A stretch of 64,000 bases of DNA from Artocarpus heterophyllus (Eukaryota > Streptophyta > Magnoliopsida > Rosales > Moraceae), in contig CM046340.1 in NCBI GenBank assembly GCA_025403435.1, positions 26,353,710 to 26,417,709 of the forward strand, given 5' to 3'. Within the stretch, counting starts at the first letter, position 1; each line of letters begins with the position of its first letter. A program made the position numbers and the translations under genes. The notes beneath the pieces were generated by a model. That model searched no databases, had not been told where the DNA came from, and saw nothing but the letters and a program-made list of their open reading frames with translations. Below are positions 25,102 through 37,749 of the stretch, piece after piece.

Positions 25102-28100
25102 TGTAATGTCTGTTGTTTTCTCCTATGGATATTTAAACTAATTAAACGTTAGAACATGGTATTTCTTGAGTTATTGACGACCTTATAGGATCGATGTGCT
25201 CAGGAAATTATGTCAAAAATGACGATATGCATAAAGTATTTATTGTTCTTTTTAGGAGTTTCAACTTACTCTAAATTTATAATCTCTATAATACTCTAGA
25301 GTTATGTATGCCCTACAACTATATTTTTTATGATGATAAGAATTTTGTTACATATTTTCTTATATTTATAATATTAATGATGTCATGATAATTATATATG
25401 TAGCATTTTTTTATTATGGTATGAAGAAATTATATAATATAAAGTGTCTAAAAGAATAATGTGTGAATTAATATTTTTTAGGGTCATAGAAGTAAATATT
25501 ATTGTTGTATATAAATAATTATGTATTATAATTATATTATATATATATTATATAATCGTTTATATTATGTAACCATTTATATATTTTTAAGATATTATAT
25601 TATATATTACATATACATATATTAATAATGTAAAAGCCAAAATAAGTTATACGATCTATATATAAAGAATAAACAAACGAAAAAAAAATAAAGAAAAACG
25701 GCATTGTCATGGGATAGAAAAAAGAAAAAAAAAGGAAATCTAAATTAAAAAAAGAAAAGAGGAAAACCTAATTAGATTACGATTAGGGTTTTCTATACTC
25801 ATCTAATCTCTTCTCTCTCATAAACCTATAAATATACCTTTAAGCCATCAAAGGCTTTATTCTCTTAATTTCTAACCAAAGAAAATTCTCTCTCTCATCC
25901 CATCTCAAAAATCTCTCCAAGAAAGCCTCCATCATTTCTCTAATCCTTAAAGCTAAGAATTCATCACTCTTATTTTCCTTCAACCCAGAGTAGAAGGAAT
26001 TCTTTTTGGAGATTTTATATGCAAGTATTCATCTTTGTTGAAGAAAACATAAGAATTTAAGGTATGTTTTAAAGTTTTCATGGTTTTGAATTTTTATGAT
26101 TGATGTATATTGTTTTATGAGGAACTTTGTTAGAAAATTATTCTTTTACATTGTGAATGTGTATGTATATATGTTTGTATGAAAAATAAATTATTTAATT
26201 TATTACTTTGATTATAAAAATGTTATTTTATGGTTGAAAGTATTTATGTTCATATAACATCATGAAATTTCATGAAAATAAGGTTTTGTTGTTAGAGTGT
26301 GATAAGAGAATTTTAAGGTTTTTGATTTGTCGGTAAAGTGGCTGGTAATGTTTTGAAACCAAATGATTTTATTTTGAAGCGATTTTTGGATATAATGTGT
26401 ATATATATGTTAGGAATATCTTGGATTTTTTTTTTATAAATTTTCATTCAAAATATTTTTAGGGTTATGAGCTTTCAATCAAACACTGCTCACAAAATTT
26501 TAATTGTTAGTAGATTTGTATTTGTGTCTTCTAGAGTTCATTTTATAGGACAAAAAGTATATTTTGCTTCTGTAAAAAATTATGACTCATTTTTTATATG
26601 TTAACTAAATGTCTGTAAAGTTTTAACTTCATATCCTTATTATGTTTTAAGATAAAATTCATTGATTCTTAAGTACTTAGTGGTTATAAATGTCTGCTTG
26701 ATATGCTTTATATAATTCATAAGATAATAAATCATTTTTTTAAATATGTTTTGTATGATTTATTATTTTTCTAACTTATATTTATAAGTTAAGCATAATC
26801 CATAAAATTTTAGAAGCATATTATACATTTTTGGTTTTATAAAAATGTTTGAATAAAATATGTTTGCTGTTCAGCATGTCCGATGTTAATATTAACTCTG
26901 AATTTGAACGTATGTTTTGAATTATTTCGAATTCATTTGAAGCTAAATTTTGGATATGTTATTATTTTATGTGTCTATTATATGTAGTAATTTTTATAAA
27001 TTATCTTATAACATAAATAATTTAATACCTAATTTTTAATTAGGACAGCTCATTGCCCAGACTTTGCTGGCAGATTTTGTAGTATTGGTTATATGATATG
27101 ATTTATTTTAATCATCAAATCAAATTTTTATGGCCAAAGAAAAATTTGAGTATTATATATATATGTTAACTTTATTTTTGAAAATTTTCATGCTTTAATT
27201 GTATATCAATTGAAAGATATAGAGTTATAAATCCTTGAAGGTTCATAAGTTTTTATGATTGGCAAATTTACTTGAATATTTTGAAAATTTAAAAAAGGTA
27301 TTTTGGATTAATATTTTCAAGAGAAGAAATTTAAGTGATATTTATGTATGTTAGCTATGTTATGGAATAATTTTTATGCTTTATTCATGCTTATGAGTTG
27401 AGATTAATTTCCCTAAGTGATTAAAGGTCAAGTTTTCTGTCTTTATGTTTCTTGATTTTAAGTGCGTGTTTGTGACTCAAAGATGCTTTAATTTGTCAAG
27501 AATGATATGTGATGATGTAAAATGATATAACACGATAGTGTGAAGATGAATATTAATTTCATCTATTATATCAAGGATTGTCATAAACACTCGAAAAGGC
27601 AAGCACACCGAGAACCACGACAATGTCACCCAAGTTAAGGTTTAATAAGTAAGCAAGTCAAGTAAGTACATTCTCACCTGCAACATAATGAAGTTTATGT
27701 AATGTTAAGCAATGTTTTACAAGTGAAGGTTTGTGATTTAATGTTCTTATTTCAAAACCTTTTTACAATGAATTTTCCTAAAGATGTTTTTATGTTCATG
27801 TTTTATGGTTTATGATAAGTTTTCAAAGAAAGCTTCTATACATATATGTATCACTTAATTAAGTGTTACATGCCCTATGTTTTTGTTTATGATGTCCCGA
27901 AGGTTTGGACTTGTCATGTTTGGTGTAAGACTAGTTATCCCACTCCTTTTTATGACGGCGTGCTTATGATGCTAATGGTGCAACACTTGGGCCCTTAAAG
28001 ATAAAATGAATAATATTTTGTCATGATATTTCTTTATTTTGGTATGGTCAAACAATTTGGACATTTAAGTATTTTTCTCGAGAGATTTAAACATTGTTTG

Positions 28101-28531
28101 AAGTTTTATATGTCTATAATTTATAGGGTGTTTGGCAGGGTGGTTATAACCGTTGATTAGAACTTTTTTACTGCAGCATGTGAGAGCTTTACACTGCAGC
28201 AATTTTTTTTATTGTTACTATAGCATGTGAGAGCTTTATACTGTTCATAACTGAGAAAGTGGTATAGACCACAACTGCCAAACATCCCTTAGTAAATGAT
28301 GGTACTTGTGCACTAACCATTTCTGCAAGTGGTCGATTAGCTGCTATTGGTATTTTGTTGGGCTAATAGATGTGAGAGAAGAAATTCAGTAAGTAGTTTA
28401 AAAAAAATATTATGCATGTTTTCTTGGGATAAATGTTTAAGTGTAAATATTTTATTTGAGTTATTGTCTCTAAATAATAATATTAACGGTAAAAGTAACG
28501 ATTATTGTAACATCCATAAGGGGTCGTTATA
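25102..28531 (+). mobile_element. Gypsy-1 5' LTR (chromovirus, Del/Tekay-like)
   Basis: It begins TGTAATGTCTG and ends near GGGGTCGTTATA, a decayed form of the TGTAACGCCC...GGGCGTTACA ends of gypsy-2. A primer-binding site follows at 28536. Two internal blocks match the reverse complement of the gypsy-2 LTR: 27590-27690 with 58340-58450 (GTAAGTACATTCTCACCTGC) and 27900-28010 with 58060-58140 (GTGCAACACTTGGGCCCTTA). Length about 3.4 kb, including a MITE-like insert at 28126-28288. The matching 3' LTR is not in the window. Confidence 0.85.
28126..28288. mobile_element. 163-bp MITE-like element inside the gypsy-1 LTR
   Basis: The left end is GGGTGTTTGGCAGGGTGG and the reverse complement of the right end is GGGATGTTTGGCAGTTGTGG. 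The interior has a duplicated GCATGTGAGAGCTTTA phrase. The flanks are TTATA and TTAGTA, compatible with a short TTA- or TA-type duplication as in PIF/Harbinger or Stowaway relatives, but it is not clean. Non-coding. Confidence 0.6.
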
Positions 28532-28535
28532 GCTA

Positions 28536-28547
28536 TAGTATCAGAGC
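28536..28547 (+). promoter_or_regulatory. Gypsy-1 primer-binding site
   Basis: TAGTATCAGAGC lies five bases after the LTR end and differs by one base from TGGTATCAGAGC, the usual plant site complementary to initiator methionine tRNA. It primes minus-strand DNA synthesis. Confidence 0.8.
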
Positions 28548-28764
28548 TGGTTATTGTTTCCAATGCATATCGTCATACGTCAATTCAAGTCCTCCAAGTA
28601 CGTATATTTTAGCTAAATTGATGTTGATGAAAATTTAATGATAAATGTAAGGTTCCATATATAGTGATTGATGCCTTAGTGTATAATTTTAGTAGTGAAA
28701 TCTTGTCTTATTCCTAAAATTGAAAGTCCATTCCTAAACTTATAATTCTTCTAAGAAATTAAAG

Positions 28765-28976
28765 ATGAAAATCCGTAGGACTTAAGCACATGCTTAAGCA
28801 ACTGCTAGAACTAGCAACCTGGCTGATGCTAATCTTTTGACAATGATTGCTGACCTTCAAAGACAGCTTCAAGATCAAAGAAGAGAGATTAAGGAGCTTA
28901 AAACTAATGGTTGTGGAGGCAAAAGACAAGGTGAAAACATGCCACCTCCTCCACAACAGCAAAGAGAGGTAGCCCT
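28765..28976 (+). pseudogene. Gypsy-1 gag, N-terminal part
   Basis: Reading starts at ATG 28765. Two TAA stops fall where Q is expected. ANLLTMIADLQRQLQDQR then gives the coiled-coil start of a chromovirus gag. The frame is cut at GCCCT (28972-28976) by copia-1 and resumes at 37750. Confidence 0.85.
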
Positions 28977-30493
28977 TGTTAGGATTTGTCGAATTTTATG
29001 ATTCAAATAAGCAGCGAAAAATCAAAATTAATTCCCACAAAATGCTCACAGGATCCATGCAATTCGATTAGATTGATAAGAAAGTCATAGAATCTTACCA
29101 GGATGACAAAAAGGCAAGATTGCTGGAAGGAAGAGAGCGGGTTCACTCTAGTGACACCTTAACTCAAGCTTTTTGTATTCGGGATTGGATTCAGACGTTG
29201 TTACTTAGAGCAACGTCCTTTGTAGGTATCCACATGAACAAACTCTCTCAAAAACCGAATTGTGTGCTAGCACCCTCTCCTTGCGTTAAATGACTATCTC
29301 TAATTTTAGGGTTTTTAATGTTTTTGCCTTTTAGAATAAGAGAATGCCTTTTCTCTTCTAATTTGGCCAAAAACCCTAAAACATATATATATATATATAT
29401 TGACTTCGAGAAAGAGTCAGATTTTAACTAGGATAAACTGTAATTCAAATATGATTCATAGAATCTAGACAATGTTAGATTTAATGAACCTAGACATATT
29501 TAGTATATCGAATCTGGACATTATCAGGTTCATTGAACCTAGACACAGTAAACCCAAAATTCATTTTTTTTTGCCTGTTCTAAGTGTGCAACCTTGTAGG
29601 TTCACATAACGTTGGTAGTGGGCTTGAAATTCTATTTCTGGCCCACAAATCATAAGCAGCCTCTAGCAAGACATTATGATTACCCAAGTTATGTGAATGT
29701 CAATAATCTGACATAACCTAATATATAATAAGTATTAAATTCCTTTTGTCACTAGATACCTTGATTGAACATAAGGCATGGTTTATGTCATCCTTATACT
29801 ATTCAATCATATTATTTCTCAATCTTAAGTAAACTGATATTGATAACCCTTATCAATTATTCCAGTATGGCCATACATTTTTCTTCTGTCTAACTTATTG
29901 CGGGGCCCATAGATATCTTTCTCATAATAAATGAGGGACTAATTCCTTCTTAATCAGTCACATTCCTTACATGATTCACTCTATATGCAACAATAATCCA
30001 TTTCATCATCTTGTTAAAGATAATATTAGAATGTGTCAAAATATAAAACTTGTCATGTAGGAAACAATGGTGATTTCAGGTCAAAGGACTAGGATAATAC
30101 TATTATGATGAGAATCACTTATGACAATTATCCATGCAGTATTCTTATAGCGGGTTGATCCAATATATCATTTCTCAAATATGTATGTATGAGTTGACTT
30201 AGTATCTCATACACATGATTAGTAAAACATAAGCATCAGTCAAACTTCATACTTGTCTTCATTCATTATTATCCCAATAATAATGTCTGACTAGGGATAA
30301 TTTAGAGTAGAACTCAATTTTCACCTAAGAGTTTTACTATCAAGTTACATACTTGATGACCTTAGGCAGAATTAACTATTCATGGAATTAGAATTAAAAA
30401 CAATAATGAAAATGCCTCTTTGTTAATAAAATGCAAATGTAACAAAGTCAAAATGTGGTCATTACATAATTGGCCTAAGGCACATCACTAGCA
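28977..30493 (-). repeat. Copia-1 3' LTR
   Basis: 1517 bp. On the plus strand it begins TGTTAGGATTTGTCG and ends CACATCACTAGCA. It matches 36121-37744 throughout, with scattered base changes, a shorter AT run (about 29381-29400) and without the inverted duplication. The element's polypurine tract AAGTGGGAGAT lies next to it at 30494-30504 on the minus strand. Confidence 0.93.
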
Positions 30494-30507
30494 ATCTCCC
30501 ACTTGCA

Positions 30508-33500
30508 CTATGCCCAATCAATATTGTATCTAATACCCATTGACCTAGTATGACTCTCATGCTTAGGCTGTGGAAGAGGCTTAGTGAGTGGATCAGCAAT
30601 ATTGTCATTTGTAGGTACTCTGCATATCTTCACGTCTCATCTCTCAATGATTTCTCAAATGAGATGATAACGCCTGAGTATGTGTTTGGATCGCTGATGT
30701 AATCTAGGTTCCTTAGCCTGTGCTATGGCCTCGTTATTATCACAATACAAGTCTATTGGATATGATATACTAGGAACAATACCCAATCCAATAATAAACT
30801 TTTTGATCCTAACTGCTTCCTTAGTTGCTTTTGAGGCAGCTATATACTCAACTTCTATTGTAGAATCAACAACTGTGTCTTGCTTTGAACTTCTCCAGCT
30901 CATTGTACTTCCATTCAAATAGAACATATAACCTGACTACGATCGAAAGTCATCCTTATCGGATTGGAAGTTGGCATCTATGTAACCACTTACAACAAGC
31001 TCATCTTCCTTTCCTCCATACAGTAAGAATGCATCCTTAGTTCTTCTCAAATATTGAAGGATATTCTTGATTGTTGTCTAGTGACTTTCACGTGGATCTG
31101 TTTGCTATCTGCTGGTTATGCTTAAGGTATATGAGACATCAGGTCAAGTACATAACATTGCATACATGATAGATCCAATGGCAGAAGCATATGGAATCTT
31201 ATTCATGCAGTCTTGCTCATCCTGTGTCATTGGACACTGAGTCTTGTTGAGACTAATTCCATGTGACATTGGAAAGAATCCCCTCTTGGAATCTTGCATA
31301 CTAAACCTATTCAATACCTTGTCAATGTATATACTTTGACTTAGGCCAATAAGCCTCTTAGATCTATCCCTACAGATCTTGATGCCTAGAATATAGGTAG
31401 CTTCATCTAAGTCTTTCATTGAGAAATAATTCCCTAACCATGATTTAACATTTTGTAGAGTAGGGATATTGTTTCTAATGAGTAATATGTCATCAACATA
31501 TAGCACTAGAAAGACTATTACGCTCCCACTAACCTTCTTGTAAACACAAGGCTCATCTTCATTTTTGATTAAGCCAAACTCTTTGATTGCTTCATCAAAA
31601 CAAAGATTCCAACTCCGAGATGCTTGCTTCAATCCATAAATGGATCTTTGAAGTTTGCAAACCTTTCTAGAATTCTCAGGACTAACAAAACCTTTGGATT
31701 GTGTCAAATGCACATCCTCAAGTAGGTTTCCATTAAGAAATGCTGTTTTGACATCCATTTATCAAATCTCATAATTATAGTATGTAGCTATGGTGAGAAC
31801 AATCAGAATGGATTTAAGCATAGTAATTGGTGAAAAAGTTTCATCATAGTCTATACCATGTGTTTGCTTGAAACCTTTTGCAACCAGTCTTGCCTTAAAG
31901 GTATGCACATTGCCATCTATGTCTGTTTTCTTTTTGAAAATCTGTTTGCACCCAATAGTCTTTAAACCATTAGGCGGATCAATCAAAGTCCATACTTGAT
32001 TGTCATACATGGATTGCATCTCTAACTTCATGGCTTCTAGCCATTTATCACAGTCAAGGCTATTCATGGCCTCTTGGTAGGATGTGGGCTCATTTGGATT
32101 CACAATCATCACATTATTGTTATCAGTTAAGAGAAATCCATATCTCTTAGGGTTCTGACGTGTCCTACCAGACCTCATCGAGCCTTGTACTACTTGTGTA
32201 GGCTCAACAACTACTTGTTGATCCAATTGAGATTCCACTAGTGGTTTAATGCTATTTTGTGGTTCTTGAATTGCTTCAAGTTGAACTTTATTCCCACTAG
32301 TTCCTTTGGAAATAAATTCTCTTTCTAAAAAGACACCATTTCGAGCAACAAACACTTTGTTCTCAGAAGCATTGTAGAAGTAATATCCTTTAGTTTCTTT
32401 AGGATATCCTACAAAAAGGCATTTGTCTGATTTGGGTGCCAATTTATTTGAAGTTTGACGCTTTACATAAGCCTCACATCCCTAAATCTTAAGAAAAGAC
32501 AAGCTAGGCGACTTCCCGGTCCACATCTCATATGGTGTCTTTGGAACTGCCTTTGATGGAACTCTGCTCAGTATGAACGCAACAATTTCTAGAGCATATC
32601 CCCAAAAGGATATTGGAAGATCTGACTGACTCATCATAGATCGAATCATATCCAATAAAGTTTGATTTCTTTGTTCAGACACACCATTCTATTGTGGTGT
32701 TCTTGGTGGAGTTAATTGTGAGACTATCCCACAATCTCTAAGATGATCAATGAATTCTTGGTTTAAGTATTCACCACCTCGATTTGATCGAAGTGCTTTA
32801 ATACTTTTACCAAGTTGATTTTGTACTTCATTTTTGAAAATTTTGAACTTTTCAAAAGATTCAGATTTTTGTTTCATTAGATAGACATAGCCATATCTAC
32901 TGAAATCATCTGTGAAAGTAATAAAGTACTAAAAACCTCCTCTAATAGTGGAACTTAATGGTCCACATGCATCAGAATGTACAAGGCCCAATAAGTCATT
33001 AGCCATTTTACTATGTCTAGTAAAAGGTGTCTTAGTCATTTTGCCTAATAAACACGACTCACATACTTCAAATGATTGATGGAGTTTTGAAATGCATTTC
33101 TCATTTATATGGCCCAAATGATAATGCCAAAGATAGGCAGAGTTTAAATTTTAGATTTAAACTTCTTTGTATTAACATTATAGATGGACTTTTCGTTTGT
33201 GTTTTCAATATTCAGAACATAAAGACCATTTGTTCGTGGAGCATATCTATAGAAAATGTTATCACGGTAAATGGAGCATTTATTATTCCTAATAATAAAC
33301 TCAAAACCTTCCTTGTCCAAACAAGAAATAGAAATAATATACCTACTCATAGCAGGTGCATAATAACAATTTTCTAAACTTAAAACAAGTCCACTAGGCA
33401 AAGTCAACTCATATGTTCCTACAGCTAAAGTAGCAACTCTTGCTCCATTTCCAACTCATAGGTCCACTTCGCCTTTAGTCAAGATTCTACTCCTTTTATG

Positions 33501-34450
33501 ACCCTACACATAAGTACAAATATGAGATCCAGATCTAGTATCTAATACCCAGGAATCAAAAGTAGACAAATTGACTTCTATAACATAAATACCTAAAGGA
33601 GTAGTCACACTACTCTTCTTCTTCTTTAGATCATCCAAATAGAGCTTGCAGTTTCCTTTCCAATGACTAGGCTCATTGCAGAAAAAGCATACTCCTTCCT
33701 TTGGTGGTTAGCCTTAGGTTCAAGATTGGGCTTGGGGTTAGGCTTGGGCTTCTTAAAGTCCTTAGGAGCCTTATTCTTGCTTTTACCCTTTCCTTTTCTT
33801 TTCATACCTTTCCCTTTATTAACCATAAGAACATCTTTGGTATTCTTCATGTTTTGTTCAGTAGTCCTAAGCATCCCATGTAACTCAAAAATAGTCTTCT
33901 TCATATTATGCATATTGTAGTTCATAACGAACCCATCGTAAGCATCGGGCAAAGATTGGAGAATGATGTCAACAGCCAACTCTTGGCTAATCTCAAGACC
34001 AAGTTTTTGTAAATGATCAAGATGACCCTTCATCTTTAGAACATGAGGACTCACTGAACCGCCAGCAGTCGACTTGCATGAAAGTAATGCCTTTAATGTG
34101 GAAAACCTCTCAATTCTAGCTTTCTCTTGGAACATTTCCTTGAGATGGCCTATCATGGTATAAGCCTCCATTTCCATCAGTTGCTTCTGAAGCTCTAATT
34201 CCATGCTTCCAAGCATGAGGCAAGTGACATCAACAAAGTCATTGAGATGCTTACTATGAGCATCCTTTTGAGCTCTAGGAGCATTAACAGTTGGTTCATC
34301 AGGGACAGATTGATCAATGACATATTCCTTCCTCTCTTGCTTAAGAACAATTCTCAAGTTTCTATACCAGTTAAGGAAGTTAGTCCCATTGAGCTTATCC
34401 TTCTCAAGGATCATTCGCAGCGACAAATTAGATGTGGTGTTTGATGCCAT
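30508..34450 (-). pseudogene. Copia-1 gag-pol polyprotein, many stops
   Basis: Gag starts at ATG 34450 (MASNTTSNLSLRMILEKDK). A zinc knuckle CFFCNEPSHWKGNC is readable near 33645-33690, one frame off the upstream gag. Protease follows (WVLDTRSGSHIC near 33530), with arginine where the catalytic DTG glycine should be. Then come the integrase zinc finger and core (VHSDACGPLSS near 32960; LRSNRGGEYLNQEF near 32775), a linker, reverse transcriptase with YVDD at 31489-31500, and RNase H (YIAASKATKEAV near 30840) ending with TAG 30510-30508. At least eight stops or frame breaks interrupt it. The longest open pieces are 33626-34450, 31762-32442 and 31144-31758. Confidence 0.93.
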
Positions 34451-36108
34451 TATCTACAACAAATATATACACAGAGTACTTAGCATTTTATTAAATAATT
34501 TTTAACTAGGAATAATTTAAATCCCACTAATTTTATCAAATTAATAACCCTCAATATTAGTTTGACAATCACAACAATTGTAATTTTAGTGGGCCAAGAT
34601 CCATATTTCACCTCACTTTAAGTCAGCTTTGGCTTATCACCTAAAGTATGGTTATTTAGGTAGTAACACTTTACCAATTACATCTTATATAACTCTTGGA
34701 TAAATATGGGATTTGACATCACATGTCCTGGCTAATTAAAATCCCATCTAATGCCCTAGGTCCAAAACCATTTTGATAACCTAGTTAAGTCTAACCATTT
34801 CAAACATATGGATATCACTATTATCCATCTTGTCTTACCTAGATGGCTTAGCACACCCTGCTTTGCCAGAACCTATATTTAGCAATCCAAGTCTTGAAAA
34901 ATGTTAAATTATGGGAGGTATTTTAATGACTTAATATTAAGTGAGGGTTCTACTTTAATTTTATTTCATTGTTTATTATTATGTCGCATCACTTACATAG
35001 CATCATATACACAGCATCACATGCATAGCATAACAATAACATAATAAGCCTGTCATAGCATGGCCCAAATCTAGATTGATCTTCATAAGCCAATATGAAG
35101 GTTAATGGTCAATCCCAGGTAATCTTTATCTCCATGGATTTCCTTAGATTGCCACAAACGGACTCCATCTTGTGCCTCCATCTTGGACCTCCATCTTAAA
35201 CCTCCATCTATCTTGATCTTGGGCTTTGATTTTACATTACAAATTGCAATCTAAACTATTCTATTTCTACTTAATAAATAAATAAATTACAACAAAATGA
35301 AAAACAACACGCAGGCCTTATTTAAAATTACAAACCCAAAATAAAATTAAATAAAACCTACCAATCATATTGGTGTAAAAGGGCCATGATATGCACCATG
35401 CAATTCACACTAAACACATAAACATAATAATATAATTTCATTGAAGTTAAATTTTTATTATGACCAAAACGATTTATGTGACGAAGCAATCGGGGTCAAG
35501 GGGCAGCGCCCCTTGTGGGGTGCTAGGGGCAGCACCCCTAGTGGCAGTCCCGCTAGCTGGTTAGCGAGCGGGGGTCAAAGGGGCAGCGCCCCAAAAGGTA
35601 AATGATTTACCTTACTTGTTTGAATGAGTTGCTGCCTAAATCCATTAATTTTAATTAATCAGATTACCTAATCTATTCATAACAATATTAATTAATCTTT
35701 GTTTAACACTTAAATGGATTCATGAAATTTAATTATCTGTTTTAAACTGATCATCCTTGTTTAACAATTAAACAGACCCTATGATATATATTAATATGTT
35801 CAAAATAGATTATCATTGTTTAACATTTAAACAGTCTGCCACCTTAATAAAACTGAAACCAGATTTACAGTATATCGTTTAATCATCTTAAAACAAATTA
35901 CTAGTTTCTTGTTAAATTGTAATATTAATCAAATTAACAACAAGAAGTTATAAGAAACAGTAAATGTATTAATCAAAGTAACACGGTAAAAAACATTTAA
36001 TCAAATAAAACTTCAAACACATTAATCTAATTAATGTATAAATCGTATCCATGCATATCACATATATACAAAACCATATAAAATCAATTTAATCGAATTC
36101 GTAAGTCA
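34451..36108 (-). other. Copia-1 untranslated leader, about 1.66 kb
   Basis: No reading frame was recognised between the primer site and the gag ATG. The leader is AT-rich except for a GC-rich palindromic cluster at 35492-35592. Confidence 0.8.
35492..35592. repeat. GC-rich palindrome cluster in the copia-1 leader
   Basis: GGGGCAGCGCCCC occurs at 35500-35512 and 35580-35592, with the related CTAGGGGCAGCACCCCTAG at 35523-35541. A fourth dyad, CCCGCTAGC...GCGAGCGGG, spans about 35549-35572. All could fold as short hairpins in element RNA. The tract contrasts with its AT-rich surroundings. Confidence 0.85.
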
Positions 36109-36120
36109 CTCTGATACCAC
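36109..36120 (-). promoter_or_regulatory. Copia-1 primer-binding site
   Basis: On the minus strand GTGGTATCAGAG directly follows the 5' LTR end. It matches the usual initiator-methionine tRNA site and confirms element orientation. Confidence 0.9.
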
Positions 36121-36525
36121 TGTTAGGTTTTGTTGGATTTTTTGATTCAAATAAGCAGTGAAAAATGAAAATTAATTCCCACAAAGCCCTCGCAGGATCC
36201 ATGCAATTCGATTAGATTGATAAGAAAGTCATAGAATCATACCAGGATGATAAAAGGGGCAAGATTACTAGAAGGAAGAGAGCGCGTTTACTCCGATAAC
36301 ACCCTAACTCGAGCTTTTCGTATTTGGGATCAAATTCAGACATTGTTCTTTAGAGTAACGCCCTCTGCAGGTATCCACGCAAATAGACTCTCTCAAAAAC
36401 CGAATTGGTATGCTAGCACCTTCTCCTTGCATTAAATGACTCTCTCTAATTTTTGGGTTTTTAATGTTTTTGCCTTTTAGAATAAGAGAATGTCTTTTCT
36501 TTTCTAATTTGGCCAAAAACCCTAA

Positions 36526-36560
<35 letters not shown>

Positions 36561-37744
36561 ACTTTGAGAAAGAGTCATATTTTAACTAAGATAAACTGTA
36601 ATTCAAATATGATTCATAGAATCTAGACAATGTCAGATTTAATGAACCTAGACATATCTAGTACATCAAATCTGGACATTATCAGGTTCATTGAATCTAG
36701 ACACAATAAACCCAAAATTCATTTTTTTTGGTCTATTCTAAGTGTGAGACCCTGTAGCGTTGGTAGTGGGCTTGAAATTCTGTTTCTGACCCATAAATCA
36801 TAAACAGTCTCTAGCAAGACATTATGATTACCCAAGTTATGTGAATGTCAATAATCCGACATAACCTAATATACAATAAGTATTAAAGTCTTTTTGTCAC
36901 TAGATATCTTGATTGAACATAAGGCATGGTTTATGTCATCCTTATACTATTCAATCATATTATTTCTCAATCTTACGTAGACTGATATTGATAACCCTTA
37001 TCAATTCATTCCAGTATGGTCATACATTTTTCTTCAGTCTAACTTATCAAGGGGCCTATAGATATCTTTCTTATAATAAATGAGGGAAAAATTCCTTCTT
37101 AATCAGTCACATTCCTCACATGATTCACTCTATATGCAACATCAATCCATTTCATCATCCTGTTAAAGATAATATTAGAATGTGTCAAAATATAGAACTT
37201 GTCATGTAGGAAACAATGGTGATTTCAGGTCAGAGGACTAGGATAATACTATTGTAATGAGAATCACTTATGACAATTATCCATCAGTATTTCCATAGCG
37301 GGTTGATCCAATACATCATTTCTCAAATATGTATCTATGAGTTGACTTAGTATCTCATACACTTGATTAGTAAAACATAATCATCAGTCAAACTTCATAC
37401 TAGTCTTCATTCATTATTATCCCAATAATAATGAATGAAGACTAGTATGAAGTTTGACTGATGATTATGTTTTACTAATAATGTGTATGAGATACTAAGT
37501 CAACTCATAGATACATATTTGAGAAATGATGTATTGGATTAAAAGGGATAATTTAGAATAGAATTCAATTTTCACCTAAGAGTTTTACTATCAAGTCACA
37601 TACTTGATGACCTTAGGTAGAATTAACTATTCATAGAATTAGAATAAAAAACAATAATGAAAATGCCACTTTAGTAGTAAAATGCAAATGTAATGAAGTC
37701 AAAATATGGTCATTACATAATTGGCCTAGGGCACATCACTAACA
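36121..37744 (-). repeat. Copia-1 5' LTR with internal inverted duplication
   Basis: 1624 bp, TGTTAGGTTTTG...CACATCACTAACA. It contains a longer AT run (about 36530-36560) than its partner and a nearly perfect inverted duplication at 37315-37542, which accounts for most of the length difference between the two LTRs. Confidence 0.93.
37315..37542. repeat. Inverted duplication inside the copia-1 5' LTR
   Basis: The arm at about 37315-37425 (TTTCTCAAATATGTATCTAT...) is followed directly by its reverse complement at about 37427-37542, with few mismatches. The other LTR has only one arm at 30176-30285, continuing with TCTGACTAGGGATAATTT. The second arm therefore arose inside this LTR after insertion. 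Confidence 0.9.
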
Positions 37745-37749
37745 GCCCT

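Larger units (their letters stand above)
28977..37744 (-). mobile_element. Copia-1: complete but dead Ty1/copia element inserted in gypsy-1 gag
   Basis: The element is bounded by TGTTAG...CTAACA and flanked by identical GCCCT (28972-28976 and 37745-37749). It runs on the minus strand: 5' LTR 36121-37744, primer site 36109-36120, leader, gag-pol 34450-30508, polypurine tract, 3' LTR 28977-30493. Removing the element and one GCCCT rejoins the gypsy-1 gag frame exactly, proving it came later. It belongs to a different copia family from copia-2 and copia-3. Total 8768 bp. Confidence 0.95.
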
